Shown piece after piece: positions 1 through 9,592 of a stretch of 64,000 nucleotides of DNA. The DNA is from Micromonospora phaseoli (lineage in GTDB: Bacteria; Actinomycetota; Actinomycetes; Mycobacteriales; Micromonosporaceae). The DNA is taken from positions 943,003 to 1,007,002 of the forward strand of contig NZ_FNYV01000001.1 in assembly GCF_900109115.1 (NCBI RefSeq), in the 5' to 3' direction. The translations under genes were made by a program, and so were the position numbers. Below the pieces are notes generated by a model. That model had not been told where the DNA came from and made no database searches. It saw only the letters and a list, made by a program, of their open reading frames with translations. Each line of letters starts with the position of its first letter. The first letter of the stretch is position 1.

Positions 1-60
1 CCGACGACGGCGGAACCGCGTCTGTGCGGCGCGGACATCGATGAGCTAGACCAGCCGTGA
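1..60 (+). CDS. possible C-terminal end of an upstream gene (partial)
   Basis: The first frame is open from base 1 to a TGA at 58-60, and the last residues would read PRLCGADIDELDQP. If real, its stop overlaps the GTG at 57 as GTGA, the coupling junction seen repeatedly in this window. Only 19 codons are visible and no family can be recognised, so this is a weak call based on open frame and G/C-rich third positions. Confidence 0.3.
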   Translation, partial: PTTAEPRLCGADIDELDQP

Positions 61-77
61 TCAGGGGTGGACCAGTC

Positions 78-1061
78 GTGACCGTTCGTCAGTCGATCGT
101 CTTCAACGGTGACCTCGGCAGCGGCAAGAGCACCGTCTCGGTCGAGATCGCCAAACGGCTCGGCCTGCGCCGGGTCAGCGTCGGTGACCTCTACCGGCAG
201 ATGGCCCAGGACCGGCAGATGACCGCGCTCCAGCTGAACCTGCACGCGGAGTTGGACCAGGCGGTCGACGGCTACGTCGACCAGCTCCAACGGGACATCG
301 CGGCCTCCGGTGAGAGTCTCGTCATGGACTCCCGGCTGGCCTGGCACTTCTTCACCCATGCGCTCAAGGTGCACATGATCACCGAGCCGGGTGAGGCCGC
401 CCGGCGGGTGCTGCTGCGTCCCTCCGGACCGGCGGAGAGCTACACCTCGCTGGAGGAGGCCAAGGCCCGGCTCCGGGAGCGCAGCGAGAGCGAGCGGGGG
501 CGGTTCCTCGTCCGGTACGGCGTGGACAAGGCCCGGCTGCGCAACTACGACCTGATCTGCGACACCACCCGGGCCCCCGCCGGAGAGGTGATCGAGCGCA
601 TCGTCGACGCGTACGAGGGGCGGCTCGCTCCCGACGTGCTGCGCGGCGCCCCGCCGCTGCTGCTGCTCGACCCGAGCCGCGTCTACCCGACCGAGGACGC
701 CACTGGCCTGCGCGGCCTCTGGGACTCGACGTTCGTCGCCGACGTCGCCGCCGCCGGCGAGACTGGTCTGGAGCCGATCGAGATCGGCTACACCGGTGAG
801 TACTTCTTCGTGGTCAACGGGCACCGGCGGCTCAGCGCCGCAGTGCGCAACGGGTTCCGGCTGGTCCCCGGCCGGCTGGTCGCCGAGGTCGAGGAGCCCG
901 TGGTGGGTGGCCGCAGCGCGATCGACTACTTCGCCGAGCAGGCCCACCCCAGCCTGATCCACGACTGGGAGGCGGCTCACGACATCCACCTGCCGCTGCC
1001 GGAGCACGCACTGCTCGCCGGCGACGCGGTGCTGGCGGGGGAGTCCGGCGCCGCCGGCTGA
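78..1061 (+). CDS. cytidylate-kinase-like P-loop protein fused to a ParB-like domain
   Basis: 327 aa. The N-terminal half looks like a small-molecule kinase of the cytidylate kinase family. It has a Walker A loop GDLGSGKST about ten residues from the start, then SVGDLYRQ and VMDSR segments typical of nucleoside monophosphate kinase folds. After about residue 200 it changes to a region with LLLLDPSRVYPTE and VVNGHRRLSAAVRNG, which resembles the GHRR signature of ParB/Srx-type domains. The natural substrate cannot be read from the sequence. I chose the GTG at 78 because an AGGGGTGG purine block at 63-70 precedes it. The in-frame GTG at 57 adds seven residues and would overlap a possible upstream stop. 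The family assignment of the kinase half is firm; the ParB-like reading of the C-terminus is tentative. Confidence 0.72.
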   Translation: MTVRQSIVFNGDLGSGKSTVSVEIAKRLGLRRVSVGDLYRQMAQDRQMTALQLNLHAELDQAVDGYVDQLQRDIAASGESLVMDSRLAWHFFTHALKVHMITEPGEAARRVLLRPSGPAESYTSLEEAKARLRERSESERGRFLVRYGVDKARLRNYDLICDTTRAPAGEVIERIVDAYEGRLAPDVLRGAPPLLLLDPSRVYPTEDATGLRGLWDSTFVADVAAAGETGLEPIEIGYTGEYFFVVNGHRRLSAAVRNGFRLVPGRLVAEVEEPVVGGRSAIDYFAEQAHPSLIHDWEAAHDIHLPLPEHALLAGDAVLAGESGAAG

Positions 1062-1132
1062 ACTCCGGACGAGCCGCCTCGCTGGTGTCGCCCGGGCATG
1101 ATTGGGGGCCCTGGGAGACCGAGGAGGCCCGG

Positions 1133-2401
1133 ATGGACGTGGCTGAGACGTTCGCGTCGCTCATGTCGCCCGAAGGGCGCGTCGACCCGTACCCGACGTA
1201 CGAACGGTTGCGCGCCTACGGGCCGGTCGTCCAGGTCGGTCCGGGCACGTACGCCGTCACCGGCCATGCCGAGGCCGCCGAGCTGCTCCGGGATCCGCAC
1301 GTCCGGGTCTTGGAGGGGGACGTGCGGGATGCCGTCATGCCGGACTGGCGGAACAGTCCGGCCCTGTCGTCGATCGCACGGTCGATGCTGCGGACCAACG
1401 CGCCCGACCACGGCCGGATGCGCCGACTGGCCGCCGGAGCCTTCACTCCGCGCCGGATCGCGGACCTCCGAGAGGTGGTGGCGGCTGAGGCTGACCTGCT
1501 GATCGACGCCATGGCGGCGGCCAGCCGGGACGGCACCCCGGTCGACTTCATGGCCGAGTTCGCCTACCCGCTGCCGCTCAGGGTGATCTGCGAGTTGCTC
1601 GGGGTGCCCGCCGTCGACCGCCCGCTGTTCCGGCGCTGGGCGGCCGACCTGACCGGCGTCCTGGAGCCCGAGATCACCGAGGCGGAGCTGGCCGTGGCCG
1701 ACGCCGGCGCCACCGAGCTGCGCGGCTACTTCACCGAGTTGGTGGCCGCCCGTCGCCGCGAGCCGGGCGACGACCTGATCACCGCCCTGGTACAGGCGCA
1801 CGACGCCGGTGAACGGCTCTCCGGCGAGGAGCTGCTGAGCAACCTGGTGATCCTGCTCGTCGCGGGCTTCGAGACCACCACCAACCTGCTCGGCAACGGC
1901 CTGACGGTGCTGCTGGCCCATCCCCAGGCGGCCGACGCGCTACGTCGGTATCCGGAGCACGCCCCGGCGTACGTGGACGAGCTGTTGCGCTACGACTCAC
2001 CGGTGCAGCTGACCACCCGTGCCAGCGGTGCGGCGCTCGTGGTCGGTGGGATCCAGCTACCGGCCGGCAGCTGGATCGTGCTGCTGCTCGGCGCGGCCAA
2101 CCGGGACCCCCGGCGGTACCCGCACCCCGAGCGGTTCGACCCCTGGCGAGCCCAGCTGAACCCGCTCGCCTTCGGCGCCGGGCCGCACTACTGCCTTGGC
2201 GCCGGGCTGGCCCGGCTGGAGGCGCAGATCGCGTTCGTCACACTGCTGCGCCGGTTGCCGGAGCTCGCTGCGGCTGGCATGCCACGGCGTCGGGACCGGC
2301 TGACACTGCGTGGCTACGACAACCTTCCGGTGGCTCTGGGTGCACTCGCCCCGGCCACCGATCGTGATGCGCCGGCCGGGACGGCGCCGGGCACTCCGTA
2401 G
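1133..2401 (+). CDS. cytochrome P450
   Basis: 422 aa, the usual length for a soluble bacterial P450. Visible signatures are the I-helix oxygen-activation motif AGFETT (residues 244-249), the ExxR pair E283/R286 in DELLRYDSP, and the heme loop FGAGPHYCLG with the proximal cysteine at residue 354. It would be a heme monooxygenase using an external ferredoxin/reductase; neither partner is adjacent. The substrate is unknown. The ATG at 1133 is preferred over a GTG at 1085 because GAGGAGG at 1121-1127 sits five bases upstream. It lies just before def with a 42-base gap, so the two may not be coregulated. There is no biosynthetic cluster around it, which fits a stand-alone or housekeeping P450. Confidence 0.95.
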   Translation: MDVAETFASLMSPEGRVDPYPTYERLRAYGPVVQVGPGTYAVTGHAEAAELLRDPHVRVLEGDVRDAVMPDWRNSPALSSIARSMLRTNAPDHGRMRRLAAGAFTPRRIADLREVVAAEADLLIDAMAAASRDGTPVDFMAEFAYPLPLRVICELLGVPAVDRPLFRRWAADLTGVLEPEITEAELAVADAGATELRGYFTELVAARRREPGDDLITALVQAHDAGERLSGEELLSNLVILLVAGFETTTNLLGNGLTVLLAHPQAADALRRYPEHAPAYVDELLRYDSPVQLTTRASGAALVVGGIQLPAGSWIVLLLGAANRDPRRYPHPERFDPWRAQLNPLAFGAGPHYCLGAGLARLEAQIAFVTLLRRLPELAAAGMPRRRDRLTLRGYDNLPVALGALAPATDRDAPAGTAPGTP

Positions 2402-2443
2402 ACTGGTACGGCACTGCCGTCCGCCGCTAAGGAGCCAACCCGC

Positions 2444-3004
2444 GTGACCGTCCAGCCCATCCGTCTGTTCGGGGATCCGGTGCTGCGCACGCCGGCCGAT
2501 CCGGTGGTCGATTTCGACGTCGAGCTGCGCAAGCTCATCGCTGACCTGACCGACACCATGCTGGAGAGCAGCGGTGCCGGCCTCGCCGCGCCGCAGCTCG
2601 GCGTGGGCCTGCGGGTGTTCACCTTCGACGTCGACGACGTGCTCGGCCACCTGGTGAACCCGGTGCTGGAGTTCCCGGACGTCGAGGAGCAGGACGGCCC
2701 GGAGGGCTGCCTCTCCATTCCCGGGCTCTACTTCGACACCAAACGCCGCCAGAATGTGATCGCCAAGGGCTTCAACGGCTACGGGGACCCGTTGCAGATC
2801 GTCGGCACGGGGCTGATGGCGCGCTGCGTGCAGCACGAGACCGATCACCTCGACGGGGTGCTCTTCGTCGACCGGCTGGATCCGGCCGGCCGCAAGGAGG
2901 CGATGAAGGCGATCCGCCAGGCCGAGTGGTACGACGTCGCCGCCCCGCCCACGGTCAAGCTGAGCCCGCACACCGTCGGCAGCCCCTTCGGCCTGGAGCG
3001 GTGA
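2444..3004 (+). CDS. def: peptide deformylase
   Basis: 186 aa metallohydrolase that removes the N-formyl group from nascent proteins in the cytoplasm. All three deformylase motifs are present: [10 protein letters not shown] (motif 1), EGCLS with the metal-binding cysteine at residue 89, and HETDH at residues 131-135 with the two metal-binding histidines and the catalytic glutamate (HExxH). The GTG start is set by TAAGGAG at 2428-2434. fmt follows after only four bases, so the enzymes that add and remove formyl groups are made together, a common arrangement. A roughly 20-residue C-terminal tail beyond the core is normal for actinomycete members. Confidence 0.97.
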   Translation: MTVQPIRLFGDPVLRTPADPVVDFDVELRKLIADLTDTMLESSGAGLAAPQLGVGLRVFTFDVDDVLGHLVNPVLEFPDVEEQDGPEGCLSIPGLYFDTKRRQNVIAKGFNGYGDPLQIVGTGLMARCVQHETDHLDGVLFVDRLDPAGRKEAMKAIRQAEWYDVAAPPTVKLSPHTVGSPFGLER

Positions 3005-3008
3005 ACCA

Positions 3009-3935
3009 GTGCGTGTGATCTTCGCCGGTACGCCGGCCGTCGCCGTTCCCGCACTGAGGGCCGTGGCCGACTCCCGGCACGAACTGGTCGCCGTGCTCAC
3101 CCGACCGGACGCTCCCGCCGGGCGCGGTCGGGGCCTGCACCGCTCCCCGGTCGGTGCCTGGGCCGACGAGCACGGCATCGAGGTGCTCACCCCGGCCCGT
3201 CCCCGCGAACCGGAGTTCCTGGACCGGCTGCGGGAGCTGGCGCCCGACTGCGTGCCGGTGGTCGCCTACGGCGCGCTGGTGCCGCCGGTCGCGTTGGACA
3301 TCCCCCGGCACGGCTGGGTCAACCTGCACTTCTCGCTGCTGCCCGCCTGGCGGGGGGCCGCACCCGTGCAGCACGCCGTGCTGCACGGCGACGAGCTGAC
3401 CGGGGCCAGCGTGTTCCAGCTCGAGGAGGGGCTGGACACCGGGCCCGTCTACGGCACGCTCACCGACGAGATCAAGCCCGCCGACACCTCCGGCGACCTG
3501 CTGGAGCGGTTGGCCCACAGCGGTGCCGGGCTGCTGGTAGCGGTGCTCGACGCGTTGGCGGACGGCACCGCGCGGGCGGAGCCGCAGCCCGCCGACGGGG
3601 TCTCGCTGGCACCGAAGCTGACCGTGGAGGACGCCCGGGTGCGCTGGTCCGATCCCGCCTTCGCGGTGGACCGGCGGATCCGCGCCTGCACCCCCGCGCC
3701 CGGCCCGTGGACGACGTTCCGGGGCGAGCGGATCAAGCTGGGACCGGTGACCCCGGCGCCCGACGCGCCCGGCCTCAAGCCCGGCGAGTTGTTGGTCGCC
3801 AAGAACGAGGTGGTGGCCGGCACGGCGACCAGCCCGGTCCGGCTCGGCGAGGTGCGCGCGGCGGGCAAGCGGCCCATGCCCGCGACCGACTGGGCGCGCG
3901 GCGTCCGGGTCAGTGGTGGGGAGGAGTTCGCGTGA
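3009..3935 (+). CDS. fmt: methionyl-tRNA formyltransferase
   Basis: 308 aa. It transfers a formyl group from 10-formyltetrahydrofolate to initiator Met-tRNA. The N-terminal Rossmann-like formyltransferase domain carries the family hallmark [15 protein letters not shown], with the catalytic Asn in WVNLHFS just before it. The C-terminal OB-like tRNA-binding domain follows from about residue 205. The GTG start is four bases after the def stop. The gene ends in GTGA, overlapping the rsmB start by four bases, so def, fmt and rsmB form one translationally linked unit. Length and motifs are ordinary for the family. Confidence 0.97.
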   Translation: MRVIFAGTPAVAVPALRAVADSRHELVAVLTRPDAPAGRGRGLHRSPVGAWADEHGIEVLTPARPREPEFLDRLRELAPDCVPVVAYGALVPPVALDIPRHGWVNLHFSLLPAWRGAAPVQHAVLHGDELTGASVFQLEEGLDTGPVYGTLTDEIKPADTSGDLLERLAHSGAGLLVAVLDALADGTARAEPQPADGVSLAPKLTVEDARVRWSDPAFAVDRRIRACTPAPGPWTTFRGERIKLGPVTPAPDAPGLKPGELLVAKNEVVAGTATSPVRLGEVRAAGKRPMPATDWARGVRVSGGEEFA

Positions 3936-5347
3936 GAGACACCGCACCCCGCCGGGGCACGGAGCGCCGGGAGCCGCGCGCCGGACGGCCGGTGATGGAC
4001 CGGCCACGGTACGCCGCGTACGAGGCGATCGAGGCGGTGCACCGCGACGACGCGTACGCCAACCTGGTGCTGCCGGCGGTGCTGCGCGACGCGGGGCTGA
4101 CCGGTCGCGACGCCGCCTTCGCCACCGAGCTGACCTACGGCACGCTGCGTCATCTCGGCACCCTCGACGCGATCCTCACCACCGCCGCCGGCCGGGACGT
4201 GCAGCGGATCGACCCGCCGGTGCGCGACGCGCTGCGGATCGGCGCGTACCAGTTGCTGCACACCCGGGTACCGGCGCACGCGGCGGTCTCGTCGACCGTG
4301 GACCTCGTCCGTGCGGTCGGCCAGGGCGCCACCGGCTTCGCCAACGCGGTGCTGCGTGAGGTCGCCGGAAGCGACATCGACGAGTGGGTGACCCGACTGG
4401 CGCCGCCGATCGAGACCGACCCGATCGGTCATCTGGCGCTGGCCTACAGCCATCCGCAGTGGATCGTCCGGGCGTTCAGCGAGGCGCTCGGCGGAGATCT
4501 CGGCGAGACCACCCGACTGCTGATCGAGGACAATGTGCGTCCGGCCGTGCACCTGTGCGCCCGGCCCGGCCTGGCCGACCCGGTGGAACTCGCCGACGAG
4601 GTCAATGGCGCGCCGGGTGCCTTCTCGCCGTACGCCGTCTATCTCGGCGGCGGTGCGCCCGGTGAACTGGCCGCGGTGGCCGACGGCCGCGCCCACGTCC
4701 AGGACGAGGGCTCCCAACTGGTGGCCAGCGCCCTCGCCGAGGCGCCGGTGGACGGCGCGGACGGCCGATGGCTCGACCTGTGTGCCGGGCCTGGCGGCAA
4801 GTCGGCGCTGCTCGGGGCACTGGCGGCGCAACGTGACGCGCGGCTGACCGCGGTGGAGGTCGCCGAGCACCGGGCCCGGCTGGTCGCGAGCGCGACCCGG
4901 GGGCTGCCGGTGACCGTGTTGCACACCGACGGCCGGCTGGTGGGTGCCGAGGCGAAGCTGCCGGCGGAACACTTCGACCGGGTGCTGGTCGACGCGCCGT
5001 GCACCGGGCTGGGTTCGCTGCGCCGTCGACCGGAGTCGCGCTGGCGACGCAAGCCCTCGGACCTGTCCGCGCTGACCCGGTTGCAGCGCGAGCTGCTCGT
5101 GGCCGGGCTGCGGGCGGTCCGCCCCGGCGGGGTGGTGGCCTACGTGACCTGTTCGCCGCACACGGTGGAGACCCACGTGACGGTGACCGAGGCGGCCCGC
5201 CGCTGCGGCGCGCCGGTGGATTTCCTCGACGCCCGGCCGCTGCTGCCGGCCGGGATGCCGGGGCTCGGCGACGGACCGACGGTGCAGCTGTGGCCGCACC
5301 GGCACGGCACCGACGCGATGTTTCTCGCCCTGCTGCGCCGCACCTGA
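3932..5347 (+). CDS. rsmB: 16S rRNA (cytosine-5) methyltransferase RsmB/Sun
   Basis: 471 aa. An N-terminal NusB-like RNA-binding domain (about residues 30-165) precedes an m5C methyltransferase domain. The SAM loop [10 protein letters not shown] starts at D282. Motif IV is [14 protein letters not shown] with the product-release cysteine C357, and motif VI is VAYVTCSPH with the catalytic cysteine C407. By family it methylates C967 of 16S rRNA (E. coli numbering). The GTG at 3932 overlaps the fmt stop as GTGA, preceded by GGGGAGGAG. An upstream in-frame extension exists but overlaps fmt and has no family similarity. It ends 53 bases before a convergent gene. Confidence 0.95.
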   Translation: MRDTAPRRGTERREPRAGRPVMDRPRYAAYEAIEAVHRDDAYANLVLPAVLRDAGLTGRDAAFATELTYGTLRHLGTLDAILTTAAGRDVQRIDPPVRDALRIGAYQLLHTRVPAHAAVSSTVDLVRAVGQGATGFANAVLREVAGSDIDEWVTRLAPPIETDPIGHLALAYSHPQWIVRAFSEALGGDLGETTRLLIEDNVRPAVHLCARPGLADPVELADEVNGAPGAFSPYAVYLGGGAPGELAAVADGRAHVQDEGSQLVASALAEAPVDGADGRWLDLCAGPGGKSALLGALAAQRDARLTAVEVAEHRARLVASATRGLPVTVLHTDGRLVGAEAKLPAEHFDRVLVDAPCTGLGSLRRRPESRWRRKPSDLSALTRLQRELLVAGLRAVRPGGVVAYVTCSPHTVETHVTVTEAARRCGAPVDFLDARPLLPAGMPGLGDGPTVQLWPHRHGTDAMFLALLRRT

Positions 5348-5369
5348 CCGCACCGTCTGAGACCGCCCG

Positions 5370-5407
5370 CACCTGAGGTGATCCGCTGCCAGGGGACGCC
5401 TCAGGTG
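5370..5407. terminator. bidirectional hairpin between convergent genes
   Basis: CACCTGAGG (5370-5378) pairs perfectly with CCTCAGGTG (5399-5407) across a 20-base loop. It lies between the rsmB stop and the stop of the convergent lipoprotein gene, whose last bases form part of the right arm. There is no U tract, as is common for actinomycete terminators. The role is inferred from position. Confidence 0.5.
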
Positions 5408-6285
5408 ATCGGCAGGGCCTGCGGCCCGGCACCCTTCATCGATCGGGTGAGAGTGCGGTCGCTGATCCACAGGAAGCACTGCACTCCCCGGTTGCCGCTG
5501 CGCCACTCGTCTTCCGACGGGTGATAGAAGATCGTGCCCACGCGGTACTGGAGGTTGCCGTCGTCCGGCACCTTGGCGAACCGGGCGATCGTGCTTCGGC
5601 AACCCCGGTGCGCCCGTCCGGTGTCCTTGAGAAAGGCGGACCAGCTGGTGTCGGGGGCCCGCCAGATGCCGGCGAACTCGGACCGGTGGCCGGCGCTGCA
5701 CTTCACGGCCACCATCTCGGTCACGTCGTCGCCCTCGGTCTTCGCGTCGAAGCAGCCGTGCCGCAACTTCGACGACCCGTCCAGCGAGCCGGAGAGGCTG
5801 TCCGTGCGCCGTACGGGGATCGGGGTGTCGAGCCCCTGCAGCTCGTGGGCGTCGCAGCGGAACCAGCGCGCCCCACCGGTCCATGCCTGCGGCGACGGGA
5901 GGACGACGCTGATCCCGATCCGTGCGCCACGCCAGTCGCCGCCCAGCGCCGCGCGTGCCCGGCGGTCGCACTCGCCGAACGCGGTGCGCATTCCCGCGCT
6001 GCCGGTCTTCGGTGGGCTCGTGCCCGCCACGTCGTCGAGCGTCCCGACGTGCAGGGTCTCGGCCCGATGCGGCTGCGCGCAGTCCACCGGCGCGTACGCG
6101 CTGAGGTAGCCGACGTCCTGCGGCCGGGCGTGGCACGTTCCGGCTTCGGGGGTGAACACCGTCGGTGCGGCCATCGGCGCCCAGCCGTCGACCAGGTCAC
6201 CGTCGGTTCCGGCCGGTTTCGTGCAGCCGAGCAGCGTCGTCGTCACCACGGCACCCAGCGCGACTCCGGTCAGCCACCGTCGCAT
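5401..6285 (-). CDS. septum-formation-family lipoprotein, copy 1
   Basis: 294 aa. It starts MRRWLTGVALGAVVTTTLLGC, a lipoprotein signal with a likely lipobox cysteine at residue 21, so it should be anchored outside the membrane. The body has many cysteines (ETCH-like, PVDC, FGEC, WFRC, HGCF, VKCS, RGC, VQC) arranged as in actinobacterial septum formation domain proteins, with conserved GARWFRCD and GTIFYHPSEDEW segments. The molecular function is not known to me. The ATG at 6285 is set by AGGAGG at 6295-6300. The next gene upstream on the same strand is a clear paralogue, so this is a tandem duplication. Confidence 0.8.
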   Translation of the reverse strand: MRRWLTGVALGAVVTTTLLGCTKPAGTDGDLVDGWAPMAAPTVFTPEAGTCHARPQDVGYLSAYAPVDCAQPHRAETLHVGTLDDVAGTSPPKTGSAGMRTAFGECDRRARAALGGDWRGARIGISVVLPSPQAWTGGARWFRCDAHELQGLDTPIPVRRTDSLSGSLDGSSKLRHGCFDAKTEGDDVTEMVAVKCSAGHRSEFAGIWRAPDTSWSAFLKDTGRAHRGCRSTIARFAKVPDDGNLQYRVGTIFYHPSEDEWRSGNRGVQCFLWISDRTLTRSMKGAGPQALPIT

Positions 6286-6415
6286 ACCCGTCGACCTCCT
6301 GCTCACGCCGCCGGCGAGGGCAGGGAGAGCCAGCACACCCTGCCGTCGAAGCGCCGCCGGCCCCCGCGTCCGCCGGTCGCGGCACGCCACGGAGCGCGAG
6401 CATACGGCACCGGGC

Positions 6416-7303
6416 TCAGGTGACCGGCAGTCCCCGCGGGCCGACTCCGCGCATCGAACCGGTCAGCTTGCGGTCGTCGCTCCACAGGAGGCAGCGCACC
6501 CCCCGGTCGCCCTCCTCCCACTCCCGCTGCGAGGGCGGGTAGAAGATGGATCCGGCGCGGTAGGGCAGGTCGGCGTTGTTGGGTACGTCGGCGAACGCGG
6601 CGATCAGTTCCATGCACCGCTTGTGGGCCTGGCCGGCCGAGCCGACGAACTGCTCCCAGCTCAGGTCCTGTTCGATGTACACCCCGACGAACTCGGCGCC
6701 GTGCGGCTCGGTGCAGAGCACCGGGGCCATGTAGTTCAGGCTGTCGCCGATGAGCTTCGGATCGAAGCAGCGGTGCACCAGCGGCGAATCACCGATCAGC
6801 GCTCCGCGGAGGCTGCCGGTGCGGTTGACCGGCCGGGTGTTGTCGATGCTGTCGGTCTCGCTCAGGTCGCAGCGGAACCAACGGGCACCGCTGTTCCAGG
6901 CCGACGCGGACGGCAGGGCGATGTTGAGGGTCAGTCGGGCGGTGTGCCAGTCGCCGCCGAGTACCAACCGGGCCCGCTGGTCGCACTCGGCCCGGGCCGT
7001 GCGCAGTGCCGCCGATCCCGGCTCCGGCCGCGCACCCTCGGCGGCTGCGGCGGTGAACGTGCCGACGTGGACCGCCTCGGCGAGGTGGTTGCGGGCGCAG
7101 TCCACGGTCTCGTAGGTGCTCGCCTGGACGACCGCCGTGACCCGGGGCAGGCAGGCGTCGGTGACCGGCACGAACATCGTCGGTGGACGCAGTGCCGGCC
7201 AGTCGTTGGTGAGATCCCCGTCTGTCCCGCCCGGCTGCACGCAGCCGCTGAGCACCACCGCAGCCGCGCTGGCCAGCGCCAGCGCCGCGAGCCACCGTCG
7301 CAT
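6416..7303 (-). CDS. septum-formation-family lipoprotein, copy 2
   Basis: 295 aa paralogue of the next gene downstream. It starts [21 protein letters not shown] (lipobox LSGC) followed by the same GTDGDL segment. It shares [42 protein letters not shown] and a GLPVT end with its neighbour, and the cysteine positions are largely conserved. It is probably an exported lipid-anchored envelope protein, and the cysteines suggest disulfide bonds. The ATG at 7303 has a GGGAAGGGC purine block upstream. A 130-base gap separates it from copy 1, so the pair may be one transcript. Function unknown. Confidence 0.8.
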   Translation of the reverse strand: MRRWLAALALASAAAVVLSGCVQPGGTDGDLTNDWPALRPPTMFVPVTDACLPRVTAVVQASTYETVDCARNHLAEAVHVGTFTAAAAEGARPEPGSAALRTARAECDQRARLVLGGDWHTARLTLNIALPSASAWNSGARWFRCDLSETDSIDNTRPVNRTGSLRGALIGDSPLVHRCFDPKLIGDSLNYMAPVLCTEPHGAEFVGVYIEQDLSWEQFVGSAGQAHKRCMELIAAFADVPNNADLPYRAGSIFYPPSQREWEEGDRGVRCLLWSDDRKLTGSMRGVGPRGLPVT

Positions 7304-7536
7304 TGTTCGCCCTTCCCGGGAACGGCCGTCCGGCTGCCGGTTCCCGCACCCACCGGCCTGCACGTTACCGCCACCGTCCCCGATGGAGTGTTACCGCGAT
7401 CTGGCCGGCTGGCCAGTCAGGGCCCCGCTTCGTCCCGTTCCACCGATCCGAGCGGGCTGATTCTGCACCATTGGTCACCTCCGGGTCACGGGGTGTCCGG
7501 TTGGCGGCGCCTTGCCGCAGCTGGTGGCCGCGTTCG

Positions 7537-7542
7537 TACACT
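7537..7542 (+). promoter_or_regulatory. -10 element of a leaderless promoter for rpe
   Basis: TACACT fits the actinomycete TANNNT -10 pattern and ends exactly six bases before the GTG of rpe, with no Shine-Dalgarno sequence between them. This is the geometry of a leaderless mRNA. A weak -35 candidate TTGCCG lies at 7512-7517 (19-base spacer). Inferred from sequence only. Confidence 0.6.
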
Positions 7543-7548
7543 GGCCCT

Positions 7549-8229
7549 GTGACCGTACCGCCGCCGATCATCGCGCCCAGCATCCTCGCCGCCGATTTCT
7601 CCCGTCTTGCCGAAGAAGTTCGTGCCGTCGAGGACGCCGCGGACTGGTTGCACGTCGACGTCATGGACAACCACTTCGTGCCGAACCTGACCATCGGGCT
7701 GCCCGTGGTGCAGAGCCTGCGAGCCGCCACCAAACTACCCTTCGACGTACATCTCATGATCACTGATCCCCGTCGCTGGGCACCCGGCTACGCGGACGCG
7801 GGGGCGTACAACGTCACCTTCCACGCCGAGGCCTGCGACGATCCGGTGGCGCTGGCCAAGGACCTGCGGGCGGCGGGCGCCAAGGCGGGGCTGGCGATCG
7901 ACCGGGACACTCCGATCGAGCCGTACCTCGACCTGCTGCCGAGCTTCGACACGCTGCTGATCATGACCATCAAGGCCGGGTTCGGCGGGCAGCGGTTCAT
8001 CCCGCAGTTGCTGGACAAGGTCCGCACCGTGCGACGGCATGTCGACGCCGGCCACCTGGACCTGCGGATCGAGGTCGACGGCGGGATCGCCGCCGACACC
8101 ATCGAGCAGGCCGCCGCGGCGGGTGCCGACGCGTTCGTCGCCGGCACCGCCGTCTACGGCGCCGACGATCCGGCCGAGGCGGTACGCCGGCTCCGGGGTT
8201 TGGCGGAGCGCGCGGCTCCCGGTGCCTGA
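7549..8229 (+). CDS. rpe: ribulose-phosphate 3-epimerase
   Basis: 226 aa TIM-barrel enzyme interconverting ribulose 5-phosphate and xylulose 5-phosphate in the pentose phosphate pathway. Family landmarks: [13 protein letters not shown] near the start, [18 protein letters not shown] with the metal-binding histidine and catalytic aspartate, [21 protein letters not shown], and the phosphate-binding IEVDGGI and AGTAVY segments. The start at GTG 7549 matches the family N-terminus and sits six bases after a TACACT -10 element, so the message is probably leaderless. It supplies ribulose 5-phosphate, also a substrate of the riboflavin pathway encoded just downstream, which may explain the proximity. 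The stop overlaps the next gene. Confidence 0.96.
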   Translation: MTVPPPIIAPSILAADFSRLAEEVRAVEDAADWLHVDVMDNHFVPNLTIGLPVVQSLRAATKLPFDVHLMITDPRRWAPGYADAGAYNVTFHAEACDDPVALAKDLRAAGAKAGLAIDRDTPIEPYLDLLPSFDTLLIMTIKAGFGGQRFIPQLLDKVRTVRRHVDAGHLDLRIEVDGGIAADTIEQAAAAGADAFVAGTAVYGADDPAEAVRRLRGLAERAAPGA

Positions 8230-9211
8230 GGTGGAGCCCGCCGACGATCGTAAGGACGTGATCCTCGTCGTCGACGACGACGAGGACATCGCCCGGTTCG
8301 TCGAGTTCAACCTGCGGCTGCAGGGGTTCGACGTGATTCTCGCCGCCGACGGCCAGGAGGCCCTCGAACTGATCGAGCGGGAGCGGCCCGACCTGGCCGT
8401 GGTCGACCTGATGATGCCGCGGGTGGACGGGCTGGAACTGACCCGGCGGCTGCGCGCCGACCCGATGACCGCGGCCCTGCCGGTGATCATGCTGACCGCC
8501 AAGGGGATGACCCAGGACAAGGTCCACGGGCTCAACGCCGGTGCCGACGACTACCTGGTCAAGCCCTTCGACAACGCCGAGCTGGTCGCCCGGGTCAGCT
8601 CCACGCTGCGGCGTAACAAGGAGTTCCGCGAGGTCTCCCCGCTGACCGGCCTGCCGGGCAACAGCCGGATCCGTCGGGAGATCGCCGACCGGGTCCGGGG
8701 CGGCGCCGACTACGCCGTCGGTTACATCGACATCGACCGGTTCAAGAGCGTCAACGACCGGTACGGGTTCTCCCGGGGCGACGACTTCATCTCCGCGCTG
8801 GCCCGCTGCCTGCACCGGGCGGTGATCGCGGTGGCGCTGCCGCCGGCGTTCCTCGGTCACGTCGGTGGCGACGACTTCGTCTTCGTGTGTACGCCCGAGC
8901 AGGTCGTGCCGCTCACCTCCCGGGTGTCGGCGGACTTCGAGAGGGCCGCGGACGCGCTCTACGACCCCACCGACCGGGAACGCGGCTACGTGGAGTTGAA
9001 GGACCGGCGGGGCAACGTGCGTCGGGCCGCGCTGGTCACCCTCTCCATCGGGGTCACCGTCTCCGACGCGGAGAAGCGCATCACCAACCCGCTGGCGGCG
9101 ATGACCGTCGCCTCCGAGATGAAGACCGTGGCCAAGAGCCAACCCGGCTCGTACGTGGCGATGGATCGCCGGCGCGGGGTCGGTGACCACGGTCACCGAC
9201 ATGTGAAGTAG
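8222..9211 (+). CDS. response regulator with degenerate GGDEF (GGDDF) output domain
   Basis: 329 aa. An N-terminal receiver domain has the acidic pocket D18-D20, phospho-acceptor D62 in [12 protein letters not shown]92 and K114 in VKPFD. A diguanylate-cyclase-like domain follows from about residue 140, with [22 protein letters not shown] and GGDDF at 215-219 in place of GG[DE]EF. No upstream RxxD inhibitory site is visible. The change at the fourth signature position may weaken or abolish c-di-GMP synthesis, leaving a nucleotide-binding or protein-interaction role; this is inference. No histidine kinase is adjacent. The start is either GTG 8222, overlapping rpe by eight bases, or GTG 8231. 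Confidence 0.85.
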   Translation: MPEVEPADDRKDVILVVDDDEDIARFVEFNLRLQGFDVILAADGQEALELIERERPDLAVVDLMMPRVDGLELTRRLRADPMTAALPVIMLTAKGMTQDKVHGLNAGADDYLVKPFDNAELVARVSSTLRRNKEFREVSPLTGLPGNSRIRREIADRVRGGADYAVGYIDIDRFKSVNDRYGFSRGDDFISALARCLHRAVIAVALPPAFLGHVGGDDFVFVCTPEQVVPLTSRVSADFERAADALYDPTDRERGYVELKDRRGNVRRAALVTLSIGVTVSDAEKRITNPLAAMTVASEMKTVAKSQPGSYVAMDRRRGVGDHGHRHVK

Positions 9212-9268
9212 CTCGCGCGGTAGCCCGAGACCCCGCCGACCGTGTAAGACTTTGCTCAGTACCCACCA

Positions 9269-9439
9269 CGCGCTGGCGGGACTCGGTGAAATTCCGAACC
9301 GGCGGTGATCCACGGTCCGACCGTGGTAAGCCCGCGACCCGGGAGCGGTTCGTCCGCCCGGTGGACCTGGTGAGAATCCGGGGCCGACGGTTGGGGGCGG
9401 CTCGTCCGCGCCCAGACAGTCCGGATGGGAGACAGCGCG
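9269..9439 (+). ncRNA. FMN riboswitch (RFN element)
   Basis: Highly conserved RFN blocks are present in order: GGTGAAATTCCGAACCGGCG, GTAAGCCCGCGACCC, CCTGGTGAGAATCCGGGGCC, GACGGT and AGTCCGGATGGGAGA. The closing stem P1 is CGCGCT (9269-9274) with AGCGCG (9434-9439). It precedes ribD by about 150 bases and by family represses riboflavin biosynthesis and uptake when FMN binds. The downstream part can fold to hide the ribD ribosome binding site. Confidence 0.97.
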
Positions 9440-9526
9440 CGGGACGGAAGGGTTCGTGTGCTCGTCGGGCTTCCGGCGTGCGCTCGATCCCATCCGGGGC
9501 GGCTGTGCCGTCCCCGGGTTTCCGCT

Positions 9527-9591
9527 GCCTGCCCGCGGCCACCAGGCCGATCTCTCCGCCTGCGCGTACGAGCGAGAGGGCAGGGGCAGGC
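9527..9591 (+). promoter_or_regulatory. putative expression platform: ribosome-binding-site sequestering stem
   Basis: GCCTGCCC at 9527-9534 is perfectly complementary to GGGCAGGC at 9584-9591, which contains the ribD Shine-Dalgarno region directly before the ATG at 9593. A G-U pair can extend it. This would let the FMN riboswitch control translation initiation. The pairing is seen; the regulatory role is inference. Confidence 0.5.
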
Positions 9592-9592
9592 G

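Noticed and set aside
3449..6136. Very long minus-strand open frame (895 codons) opposite fmt and rsmB
   Set aside because: Arg/Gly/Pro-rich low-complexity translation with no domains; it is the antisense shadow of well-identified genes in G/C-rich DNA.
9425..9592. N-terminal extension of RibD into the riboswitch tail
   Set aside because: The extension is Arg/Pro/Cys-rich without family similarity and would place coding sequence inside the riboswitch expression platform.
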